Source: Linum tenue
Lineage: Eukaryota > Streptophyta > Magnoliopsida > Malpighiales > Linaceae
DNA length: 64,000 bases
Reading direction: 5' to 3'
Assembly: GCA_946122785.1 (NCBI GenBank)
Contig: CAMGYJ010000010.1
Location: 17,273,467-17,337,466 of the forward strand
The notes beneath the pieces are model-generated. The model was not told the DNA's origin and ran no database searches. It worked only from the letters and a program-made list of their open reading frames with translations. How positions within the stretch are numbered: position 1 is the stretch's first letter; each line of letters opens with the position of its first letter. A program made the position numbers and the translations under genes. Positions 30,752 to 40,057 of this stretch are shown in pieces.

Positions 30752-33403
30752 ATGAGTTCTCCCAAACTCTCGGACCTGTCATGGGCAGATTTGAGAAACC
30801 GAGCACGCCGCATCGGTCGAAGGTGGCTGCCCGCCGAACCGGAGGCCGCGCGCACCAACCCGGCAACCCCCGCCGCCGCGCGCCTGGCCCCGCCGGCCTC
30901 CCCTGCGTCGCGTCCCCGGCGCCCCGCCCCGCGGCGACTGCCGCGACCACCCCGCTCGCGCAAAGCGCCCCCCAGCCCTGCCTCTCGCTGCACTCGATGG
31001 CGGGCTGGGCCTCCCCGGGGACCCTCCGTTTCCGAGCACGAATCGAGGATTGTTTAGCCATCACTCTGGTCGACAGTGGCGCGTCCTTGAACTTTGTAGG
31101 CGAGGAATTCGCCAAGCAACTGCAACAGGTGGCCGAGGCCACCGATTCCATGGTGGTGAAGGTGGCGAATGGCTCTACACTGAGCTGTGGAGGAGTACTT
31201 CGAGGTATATCTTTGGAAATTCAGGGTCTGCCTATATGCACTGATCTGTATATACTGCCAATCAAGGGATTCGATATCATTTTGGGGATTCCATGGCTAC
31301 AGAGCTTGGGTCCTGTGACTAGTGATTGGCGCAGGTTGACCATGCATTTCAAATGGAGGGATAAGGATTGGCAGCTGCAGGGCCTCACCACCGTGGCTGG
31401 TCCTATCTCGATCGAGGACTGTGGTCCGGAGGGCGAGGCCGATTTGGCCATTTTGTGTTGGCCGATCGAGGAAGGGGCGCCGCCGGAACTCCATCCGGAG
31501 CTTCAGGAGCTGCTTGGCCATTACTCGGATTTATTCGAGACTCCCACTGCCTTACCTCCTCACCGACTGGTTGATCATCAGATTCAGTTGAAAGAGGGAG
31601 TGGAGGCGGTGAATGTGAGACCGTACAGATATGGGCATTCGCAGAAGGAGGAGATCGAGAGACAGGTTTCTGAGATGCTGCTCACGGGTTTGATCAGGCC
31701 GAGCACCAGCCCGTTCTCATCGCCTGTGTTGTTAGTGAGGAAGAAGGATGGGACCTGGCGCTTCTGCACGGATTATCGGGCTCTGAATGCAGCCACAGTG
31801 AAGGATCGCTTTCCCATCCCGACAGTGGATGATATGTTGGATGAGCTTCATGGATCCCGCTATTTTTCGAAGCTGGATTTGCGGGCAGGTTATCACCAGA
31901 TCCGGATGCAGGAGGAGGATGTCCATAAGACGGCGTTTCGCACTCATAACGGGCACTATGAGTACTTGGTGATGCCCTTCGGATTATGCAATGCGCCGTC
32001 CACCTTCCAGGCAGCCATGAATGAGATTTTTCGGCCCCTACTGCGCCGGTATGTTCTGGTTTTCTTCGATGATATCCTGATTTACAGCCCTTCTTGGGCA
32101 GATCACTTGGCTCATTTGCAGGCAGTATTCGAGGTTCTACGGGCAAATCAGTACTATATCAAGGCATCCAAGTGCGAGTTCGGGGTGCAGGAGGTGGAGT
32201 ATTTGGGTCACATGGTGACTCCACAGGGTGTGAAGGTGAACCAGGCCAAGATTCAGGCCATGGTAGACTGGCCGGTTCCCACGACGGTGACGGAGTTGCG
32301 TGGTTTTCTGGGTCTGACCGGGTATTACCGGAAGTTTGTGCAGGGGTACAGCATGATCGCCCGGCCATTGACGGATTTACTGAAGAAGGGGGGGTTTGTC
32401 TGGTCACCAGCAGCGGAGGCTGCATTTCAGCGGCTGAAGCAGGCTATGACGACCACTCCGACGCTAGCCATGCCGGATTTCTCCAAGCCATTTGTGATCG
32501 AGGCGGATGCATCGGGCCGGGGAATAGGGGCGGTGTTATCGCAGGACCGCCATCCCATTGCCTTCATGAGCAAGACACTAGCCCCCTCCAAGGAGGCTTG
32601 GTCTACGTATAAGAAGGAAATGCAGGCGATTATTACGGCAGTGCAGACCTGGCGGCCATACCTCCTGGGGCAGAAGTTTCACATCTACACTGATCATCAG
32701 AGCTTGAAGCACCTCCTCGAGCAGCGGGTGTCTACTCCGGATCAGCACAAGTGGGTATCGAAGCTGCTAGGCTACGATTATGAGATTCACTATCGACCGG
32801 GGCCCACTAATGTGGTGGCGGATGGGTTATCGAGGAAGCCGGGCAGCGAGATCCTCGCCGCAGTGACAGGGCCTGTTCCGCAGTTTTGGGATGAGTTACG
32901 GGCGTCCATGGAGACCAGTCAGTATTTGCAGGATTGTCGGGAAATCGCAGTGAGCGATAACCCGGGTCATTATTTATTTCGGCAGGGGCTGGTGACATTC
33001 AAGGGTCGAGTAGTTCTTCCTCCTGGCTCGAACCTGGTCACCTCGGTACTTCAGGAGTTCCATGACTCGCCGTTGGGAGGGCATTCCGGCGCCGAGAGGA
33101 CGCTTTGCAGGATTAAGGGCCATTTTTACTGGCCCAGGATGGCACAGGCAGTGCGAGACTATGTGGAGTCATGCGATACATGCCAGAGAGTGAAGTTGTC
33201 TTACCTGCGACCCGCCGGCCTTCTACAGCCGATGCCGGTCCCGGAACGGGTATGGGAGGACATCAGCATGGACTTCATAGTGGGGTTGCCCCCTTCTGGT
33301 GGGAAGACGGTTTTGTTCGTAGTAGTGGATCGGCTCACGAAATATGCTCATTTTATGCCCTTGGCGCACCCGTACACGACAAAGATGGTGGCCGAGCAGT
33401 TTG
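30752..33403 (+). pseudogene. Gypsy pol, 5' part: protease, RT, RNase H and N-terminal integrase
   Basis: The frame is open from upstream of 30752 to the insertion point at 33403; the true start is uncertain because gag is missing. In order: a GC- and Pro/Ala-rich leader (to about 31010), aspartic protease with LVDSGAS (about 31066), reverse transcriptase with FCTDYRALN (about 31762) and catalytic FFDDIL (about 32062), RNase H with ADASG (about 32500) and TDHQSLKHL (about 32691), and the integrase HHCC zinc finger (H...H...CDTC, about 33060-33185). The integrase core begins with DFIVGLPP (about 33270), which holds the first catalytic Asp. The frame is then cut by the inner element after AEQFV. 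It is otherwise free of stops, which fits a young insertion. Confidence 0.92.
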
Positions 33404-33787
33404 TGATAGACTTTTTATTATTTGGGGATTTATGTCGGTTTGATTTATTCAGTTTGGGATTATTTTGGTTATTGGGAATATTGTGGGGGATTAATAATTT
33501 GGGGTAGTTAGTAGGTAATTGTGTTTGGGTATTTAGACTATTGTTTACGTAGAGAATGGTAAGCAAGAATTAAACCTAAAACTATCTCTCTCTCTCCTCT
33601 CTTCCTCTCTGGCGGCCGAGCCTTCTTTCCCCTCCCAAAGCTGCCGCACGGCAGCAGCCTCCCCTCTCTTCTTCTCTTCCCAAATTCCCCCAAATCACTC
33701 TCTCTCAATTCCCTTCAACCCCGGATCAATCCCTAGTTGATCCCCGATCCCCAATTGTCCGATAGAGCTTGACCTAGAGTTCTATCA
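33404..33787 (+). repeat. 5' LTR of the gag-only element
   Basis: This copy is 384 bp, beginning TGATAGAC and ending TTCTATCA, with a CT-repeat block in its 3' half. It appears identical to 35979-36362. Confidence 0.93.
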
Positions 33788-33843
33788 TTTGGTATCAGAG
33801 CCCGGTTCTTGGGTTCGATCACAAACAGCGAAAGAAGGGTGCA

Positions 33844-35949
33844 ATGGTGTCTACAAAATCGATGACAGCGGCGGAGAAGGCTGCCAAGGCGGCGGCGCAG
33901 GAGCAGACCTCGACCGGGGTCTCGACCGGGTTGTCGGGAGCTGGCGGCGGCAACCAGGGGGCCTCTGATCCGCGGGACGGAGAGCTGGTGGACGAGACTG
34001 AAAGGCTGGAGCTGATCCAGACCACCTTGGATCGTCTGGTAGCCGAGTTCGAGAAGGAGCGCAAGGAATGGCGGGCTCTCCGGCAGGAGCAGGGCGAACA
34101 ACGGCGGGAACAGGAGGAGGAGTCCCGGCGAGTTTGGAAGCGGTTTGATGAGGTGCAGAGGGTTGTGGAGGCGCTGGCCGCCGCGCAGGCCACTGGGCCG
34201 AGGGGCGGAGGCGGCGATGGCAGTGGCAGCCGGAGCGGGCTGGGAGGCTCGCCGGCGGATGGGAGCGCGGAGGCGGACACCGCGGCGGCGGCGGGTGGCG
34301 CGCTTGCAGGGGCGATGGTGGTGGCGGAGGCGCCGCCCCCAGCGGCGGCTGTCGAGGTCGTCGAGGCGGCGGAGATGGTACCCGGCACCGGGGAGCGAGT
34401 GGGCCAGGGTCAGCCAGGGCGCAGCGGTGGGCCTGGGCTTCTACCGACACCAACGGCCCAGGAGTTGGCGGCCCGCAAGGGTAAGGCCAAGATGCCAGGG
34501 TACGACAACGGGCCCCCGCCGACTGGGCAGGGCCCGCCTAGGCCAATGGGCCGGAGCGACACAGTGGGCCAGTATCACGAACCCAGAGGACTGGGGTGGC
34601 TGACCATGGATCACGAGCGGATCGAGGAGGAGCTCAGCCTGGTGGGCCAGAACGCACCATGGGCCGACCCAGCGGGTGGCGGGAGCTATTTGGGCCCGGA
34701 CATGACAGGGGCCCAGATCGCGCAGGTTAGGCCGGGCCAGGAGGGCCGGTTCGGGCCGGGTGGACCGGGGCTGGGTCGAGGAGGCGGCTCGGCTGGTCAG
34801 ACCGACCCGGGGCTGACCGGGTCGGGTCGGGGCGGACCAGGCTCGGGTCGAACCGAAGGTGGGCCGAACCGGTTCGAACCGGGGCTGGTTAGATCGGCCA
34901 GCTTGGACCCGAACATGTGGCGCGGGTCGTATGGTGCAGGGAACTGGGCAGGTCCGATGGGGCGAGGGTCCGCAGGCAGTTTTGGGCGAGGAAGGGGGAC
35001 TCCGTTCTACCCAGACCAGTCAGGGGGTGCTCCCGGTTATGACAGGTATGGTTCGTATCACCCTGCTTATGATGGAACTGATGGGATGGTCTTTCGAGCC
35101 AAGCCCCCGACCATTGAGTTTCCAAAATTCAATGGTCAGGAGGATGCAGGGTTGTGGTTGTATGGAGCGGAGAGGTGGTTCAGAAACCACCCCATTCCGG
35201 AGGAGAGGAAGGCGCATCTGGCGTCCTTCTACTTAGAGGGAGAAGCGCTGCAGTGGTGGGAGTGGTTGGAGAGGTCCTATGGGGCGGTGGGAACCTTGAT
35301 CACCTGGCCGTTGTTCCAGGAGGAGCTGCGTTACCAGTTCGGTAAATCGGAGGGGTGGGCTCCAGAGCAGTTGGCCAAGCTGAAACAGACCGGGTCCGTG
35401 GCGGATTACCGTGCAGAGTTCTTCAAACTGGGCAATCAGTGCCATGGGGTTCCGGAGGAGACACTGGTGGGGCTGTGCATGGCAGGCCTGAAGCCGGAGA
35501 TTGCTGCTGCTGTCCGGATCTTTGAGCCGGATTCCGTGAAATCTGCTTTTCGTCTTGCAGGGTACAAGGAAGAGGAGCTGGCGAGTTGGAGGAGCACCAT
35601 GGGCCGCAATCCGCGGGCAGGGGGCGCCGGGAGCAGTAGCGGACTCAGCGGTGGAGGAGGAGGAGCGGCTGGGACCGCGGTTGGAGCTGGAGGACCCACG
35701 GCGGCGCAGGCGCCAGTAGCCGTCGTGAAGGGTGGGGCACGACCTCCGCCCAAGGGATTTGTGCGACTATCCCCTGCAGAGATCGAGCAGAAGCGGCGGG
35801 AAGGGAAGTGCTTCAACTGCGACGAGAGGTTCACGATTGGTCACAAGTGTGCACGTCCGGACTTGATGATGCTGGTAGGGAGGTGGGAGGACGAGGCGGA
35901 GGATGAGGCGAGAGATGGGGAAGATGCAGGAGAAGGCTACCAACCTTGA
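33844..35949 (+). CDS. Gag protein of the nested element, 701 aa
   Basis: An intact, stop-free frame starts about 40 bp after the primer binding site. The first about 400 residues are low-complexity, rich in Gly, Ala, Arg and Pro, with a predicted coiled coil near residues 50-100 (EFEKERKEWRALRQEQGEQ). Residues about 425-545 form a Retrotrans_gag-type domain (FPKFNGQEDAGLWLYGAERW, LEGEALQWWEW, ELRYQFG). A CCHC zinc knuckle, CFNCDERFTIGHKC, lies at about 656-669. In such elements Gag builds the virus-like particle and packages the RNA. The frame ends before any protease motif, so no polyprotein is made. GC content is far above the surrounding DNA. Confidence 0.93.
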   Translation: MVSTKSMTAAEKAAKAAAQEQTSTGVSTGLSGAGGGNQGASDPRDGELVDETERLELIQTTLDRLVAEFEKERKEWRALRQEQGEQRREQEEESRRVWKRFDEVQRVVEALAAAQATGPRGGGGDGSGSRSGLGGSPADGSAEADTAAAAGGALAGAMVVAEAPPPAAAVEVVEAAEMVPGTGERVGQGQPGRSGGPGLLPTPTAQELAARKGKAKMPGYDNGPPPTGQGPPRPMGRSDTVGQYHEPRGLGWLTMDHERIEEELSLVGQNAPWADPAGGGSYLGPDMTGAQIAQVRPGQEGRFGPGGPGLGRGGGSAGQTDPGLTGSGRGGPGSGRTEGGPNRFEPGLVRSASLDPNMWRGSYGAGNWAGPMGRGSAGSFGRGRGTPFYPDQSGGAPGYDRYGSYHPAYDGTDGMVFRAKPPTIEFPKFNGQEDAGLWLYGAERWFRNHPIPEERKAHLASFYLEGEALQWWEWLERSYGAVGTLITWPLFQEELRYQFGKSEGWAPEQLAKLKQTGSVADYRAEFFKLGNQCHGVPEETLVGLCMAGLKPEIAAAVRIFEPDSVKSAFRLAGYKEEELASWRSTMGRNPRAGGAGSSSGLSGGGGGAAGTAVGAGGPTAAQAPVAVVKGGARPPPKGFVRLSPAEIEQKRREGKCFNCDERFTIGHKCARPDLMMLVGRWEDEAEDEARDGEDAGEGYQP

Positions 35950-35978
35950 GGACAAGGTTGTTTTGAAGAGGAAGGGAA

Positions 35979-36362
35979 TGATAGACTTTTTATTATTTGG
36001 GGATTTATGTCGGTTTGATTTATTCAGTTTGGGATTATTTTGGTTATTGGGAATATTGTGGGGGATTAATAATTTGGGGTAGTTAGTAGGTAATTGTGTT
36101 TGGGTATTTAGACTATTGTTTACGTAGAGAATGGTAAGCAAGAATTAAACCTAAAACTATCTCTCTCTCTCCTCTCTTCCTCTCTGGCGGCCGAGCCTTC
36201 TTTCCCCTCCCAAAGCTGCCGCACGGCAGCAGCCTCCCCTCTCTTCTTCTCTTCCCAAATTCCCCCAAATCACTCTCTCTCAATTCCCTTCAACCCCGGA
36301 TCAATCCCTAGTTGATCCCCGATCCCCAATTGTCCGATAGAGCTTGACCTAGAGTTCTATCA
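35979..36362 (+). repeat. 3' LTR of the gag-only element
   Basis: This copy is 384 bp, preceded by a polypurine tract and followed by the GTTTG target duplicate. It appears identical to the 5' LTR at 33404-33787. Confidence 0.93.
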
Positions 36363-36367
36363 GTTTG

Positions 36368-37320
36368 TCTTGGGAGTGGTGCGACATCACGGATTTCCCA
36401 GGTCTATTGTCAGTGATCGCGACCCAGTTTTCTTGAGCAGGTTTTGGCAGGAGGTTTTCGCCATGGCACGGACTGTACTACGCATGAGTTCGGCCTACCA
36501 TCCGCAGACTGATGGACAGACAGAGATAGTTAACAAGTACCTGGAGCAGTATCTGAGGTGCTTTACCCACCAGCAGCCGCGGCAGTGGCTAGCCATGCTT
36601 CCTTGGGCTGAATTGTGGTATAACACCACATTTCATAGGTCTATTAAGATGACACCGTTCGAGGCGCTGTATGGGAGATCACCCCTGACATTGGTGCAGT
36701 ACAGAGGCGGGTCGAGCTCGGTGGATGCGGTGGACAGGTGGTTGAGCGCGAGAGATGAAGCTCTGGAGCAGTTGAGGACTAATTTGGCTGCAGCGTCCAA
36801 TAGGATGAAGCAGGCCGAGGATGCAGGGCGGCGGGAAGAGGAGTTTGAGGTGGGTGACTGGGTTCTGTTGAGGTTGCACCCCTACCGGCAGTCCTCGGTT
36901 TTCAGGCGGGCATACCAGAAGCTGGCAGCTAGGTACTTCGGCCCGTACGAGATCATCCACAAGGTCAACCCAGTTGCCTATCGACTACAGCTGCCTGCAG
37001 GTTCGCGCATACACCCGGTGTTCCACATTTCCTTGCTGAAGAAGTACCGGGGCCAGGCGGACAGGGTGACGTCGACGGCTCCTCCGGTGACAGCAGATGG
37101 TGACTTGGAGCTCGTTCCTCTCAAGGTACTAGAGACCCGGTGGACAAAGAGAGGAGGGCGGCTGGTGGAAGAGAGCTTGGTGCAGTGGAAGTATGTGGAA
37201 CCGGACGATGCTACTTGGGAGGAGTCAGAGTTGCTACGCCAGAGATTCCCGGCCTTCGACATCGAGGCCGATGTCGATTCTGAAGGAGGAGGGGATGTAG
37301 GAAACCCGACTCCGGGTTAG
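36368..37320 (+). pseudogene. Gypsy pol, 3' part: integrase core remainder and chromodomain
   Basis: This continues the frame interrupted at 33403, in register after one copy of the target duplicate. It has the second integrase catalytic Asp (SDRDPVF, about 36415), the SSAYHPQTDGQTE block with the third acidic residue (about 36487-36530), and the GPY/F-like region (RYFGPYEIIHKVNP, about 36930). A chromodomain-like end (LVQWKYVEPDDATWEE, about 37175) shows it is a chromovirus. The stop at 37318-37320 lies inside the 3' LTR. The inner element therefore separates the first from the second catalytic Asp and destroys integrase. Confidence 0.92.
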
Positions 37321-37519
37321 AGAGAGAGAGGGTCGGTCGGCCAAGAGGGGGAGGGAAGGAGTGGCAAACTTGTTATTTTGGGTTATTTCGGTTTACACTA
37401 CTTAAAGACGCATTTCATTAGTTTTGGGAATTAAGCAATAATACATAGAAACTATCAAATCCCTAATTTCTTCTCTTCTCAATCCCTAATATCCCAATTG
37501 GGATTTCTTGTGTTCTACA
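37296..37519 (+). repeat. 3' LTR of the pol-only Gypsy element
   Basis: This copy is 224 bp and follows the polypurine tract directly. The stop codon of pol lies within its first 25 bases. Confidence 0.92.
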
Positions 37520-37520
37520 C

Positions 37521-38777
37521 TGACACGCCAAAACACAACACCAAACTGCGACCAAGTGTAATCGCAGTCCGGGAATGCAGTAACAGGCAAGTTTAATTAT
37601 CAACCCGGGGTCTAGATCTACTGCTTACTCCGTGATTCTTTATTATCTAGCAAACTAGTTCGAGTGATTGTTGTGAAAAGTAAAAGCAACAAGAAAGCAG
37701 TAAATTGTTCGGTTTCTAAAGCAGGCAAGAGTCACTCGGGATTGAGTCCCCCTAGCCCCTTAGTTAGGTTCAATTGCAATTCCCTGGGTTGATTTACTGT
37801 TGATTAGACTGCGGAAGATCCGACAGTAGCTTGGAATCTCTTAAGCTGACCAAGCCCTCTCAGTCTAACTATCCGGCAGACGACTAGTCTTCACCGGGAT
37901 AGAAAGCTGAGGCTATGAACACAGAACTCCACTACTGGCGCCAAGAACACCAGTACAAAGCAGTAGACTGGCTAACTCTCGTGTAGCCAACCTCCTACTA
38001 TCGAATGAAGAGGCTCTAACAACCTAATCAGATTCTATCTATCTCAGGTTGCAGCAGAAATTGAGAAAAGCTCATCAGACTCAAATCAATTCAATAAACA
38101 TGCGTCATTCGATTAAAATCAAACAGTAATGTCATCCCAAGTCATTACAATCAAATCCCTAACACAAGGAACTAGGGTTCTTCATACCCAAGTGAGAGAA
38201 GGGTTCTACTCCATAGAGAGAGAAGAGAAAACAAGAATCGGATTAGCCATACTCATAACGATGAGGATAATCTGCTCCGGGACGATGATTTCCACTCCTA
38301 TGACGATCTCCAAGCTCGATTCGATGAAATCCAGCTCTAAGACAGCTTCTAGGATGTGTTCTTCGCACTTTCTCTCTCTAGGGCTCTGTTTTTGCTCTCA
38401 AAACACGATTCTCTCCCTTTTGGCTCGGAATAGGCTCTAAAACCAGGCTTTCCCGACTCGCACGGCCAGGGTGCACGGCCGTGCGATCTTCAGGGTCTGC
38501 CCGTGCGTGGCCTCGGCATAAGGCGCACGGCCATCTTGCTCACGTGCACGACCGTGCGGCCTCCCTGGTCTGCCCGTGCAGCTCCCAAAAACCTCGCCAT
38601 TCGTCCGTTCTTCGTCCAATCGACCCCAGACTCGCTCCTAAGCCTTCATTCACGTACTAGGACCTGAAATATCACAAACAAGCACAACCTAGCGTGAAAT
38701 CGGCCTAAAACACGAGAATCAACACCTCAAACGGTGTAAGAACGGGGGTAAAAACATGTGTAAATGACGGTCTATCA
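37521..38777 (-). repeat. Solo LTR of LTR family A (copy 2), minus strand
   Basis: On the minus strand it starts TGATAGACCGTCATTT and ends GGCGTGTCA, 1257 bp, matching the 3' LTR at 1573-3137 at both ends and in the block GCTAGGTTGTGCTTGT. There is no primer site, no internal region and no second LTR, so it is a solo LTR left by recombination. Its 5-bp target duplication GTTGC is exact, at 38778-38782 and 30494-30498. The left partner lies 7 kb away because the Gypsy element later inserted four bases inside this LTR, duplicating TGAC at 30499-30502. It holds a cluster of CACGGCCGTG-type words at about 38455-38580. Confidence 0.9.
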
Positions 38778-40057
38778 GTTGCCTTACCCGTGTTGAACTT
38801 ACCAAAGCACAAACTAGAGAATAATTTTCAGTCCTGCTTACAAAAGCACCAGCACCTCCCACGTCACGTTTGAGCGCTCCATCAAACTTTACTAAAATTC
38901 CTCCACAAGGACATGAAGCATCGCTGTGTTGCGGCACATGCCTTGTTGAAGGTTGATTGCCTCTTGTGTCTCCCGTCGCCACTCTCCATTCATCTACATG
39001 TGTCCTATATTGGCGAAACAGTACATGGGAAGGTATTGGATGTTGTCATAGGTTGCCCAACATCTTTCCTTCCATATCCTCCAAGCTAGAAAGATCATAT
39101 CTACAACTTCCATCTTTGAGAGCTGCAAGGAAAAGAAAATAGCATTCCAAGCATGGTAGACTCGACAGTGAAATGGCCAATTGCTAGCTGGACCTCCTCT
39201 CTTCCAGCCAATTAATCTCTACATCTCCTTTGCCATCCTGCACGTGACAAGGGAATGGGATGCTGACTCCTCTCTATTAGAACAAACTGAGCATTCACTG
39301 TTACTACACAGGGTCTTCTCCTGCAAAAGTAACTGAAATGGAAGGAAATCGCGAACAACTCGCCAAAGGAAGAACTTCAACTTAGGAGGGGTATGGAGAT
39401 TCCAAAGGTATTTCCAGAATTTGCCATTAAGGTGAGGAGGCAGAGAAGGGAACTGTTCATTCAATTTAGAGGTTAGAAGATGGTACCCGGACTTAACCGT
39501 ATACTCCTCTGTTTTAGAATAGTACCATATAAATTTGTCTAGTTGAGGGGTAGATGGTAAAGGAATGGACAAAATAGATTTGATGGAATCACGAGTGAAA
39601 AGAGGAACCATAATCTCCACATTCCAGGTCTGAGCAGGCGGATGGATAAGACTAGCGACAAAAGGATTAGTAAGGGATACACTAGGGAGAATAGACGGGA
39701 ATATGGTGGGGATGTGGGCAGCCAAGCATCACCAATGATCCGAACCGCCAATCCACAACCAATTTCCCAATGAAGCCCCTTTCGGAGAAGGTTACGCCCC
39801 TCTAGGACTCTTTGCCATGCCCAGGACGGTCGATAACCGAAAATTGCAGCAAGGAATGAGCAGTTCGGGTCATACCGCGCACGATAAATCTAGGCAAGAG
39901 TTGAGTCTGGCTTCCTGAGCACTTTCCAAGCCTGCTTAGCCAACATCGCCACATTGAATCGATCGAAATCACGAAAGCCGAGCCCTCAATGGAATTTGCT
40001 TTGACAAGTCTCTTGCCACGAGAGCTAGAGAATACCCTTCTCCTTGTTGACTCGCTA
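38778..40057 (-). pseudogene. LINE ORF2 C-terminal region: end of RT, zf-RVT and N-terminal RNase H half
   Basis: Read on the minus strand from 40057 downward: KFHGGLGFRDF-type block (about 39990), NVAMLAKQAWKVLRKP (about 39950), IIGDAWLPTSP (about 39725), a zf-RVT domain (YHLLTSKL...FFLWRVVRDFLP, with CSVCSNREESASHSLVTC at about 39240-39290) and the start of RNase H (VKFDGALKRDVGGAGAFV, about 38880). The rest of RNase H is at 30183-30498. A few stops and frameshifts are present. The 5' continuation is lost beyond 40057, where another family A LTR begins. Confidence 0.87.

Larger units (their letters stand above)
33404..36362 (+). mobile_element. Nested non-autonomous LTR retrotransposon carrying gag only
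   Basis: It has two 384-bp LTRs (33404-33787 and 35979-36362, TGATAGAC...TTCTATCA) that look identical base for base, and an exact 5-bp target duplication GTTTG (33399-33403 and 36363-36367). The primer binding site TGGTATCAGAGC is at 33790-33801, and a polypurine tract (GAAGAGGAAGGGAA) sits just before 35979, after the Gypsy-type TTGAGGACAAGG module at about 35946. The interior holds one long gag frame and nothing of protease, RT or integrase. Elements of this layout have been described as TR-GAG (terminal repeats with a GAG domain). Integration needed pol functions from elsewhere. The perfect LTRs point to a very recent event. Confidence 0.94.
30503..37519 (+). mobile_element. Chromodomain Gypsy (chromovirus-type) retrotransposon with pol but no gag
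   Basis: Two 224-bp LTRs (30503-30726 and 37296-37519) start TGTAGG and end TTCTACA; they differ at two positions only, both C/T. The 5-bp target duplication CTGAC is exact (30498-30502 and 37520-37524). The primer binding site TGGTATCAGAGC (30729-30740) matches the initiator Met-tRNA, and a polypurine tract (AAGGAGGAGGGGA, 37283-37295) precedes the 3' LTR. The interior codes for protease, RT, RNase H, integrase and a chromodomain, but only about 300 bp separate the primer site from protease, so gag is missing. A 2959-bp gag-only element sits in the integrase. Without the inner element and one target copy, this element is about 4.05 kb. Confidence 0.93.

Noticed and set aside
30693..31151. 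Minus-strand GC-rich frames opposite the Gypsy leader (also 33733-34453 opposite gag)
   Set aside because: They are a by-product of very high GC on the coding strand, which removes stops from other frames; no domain is recognisable.
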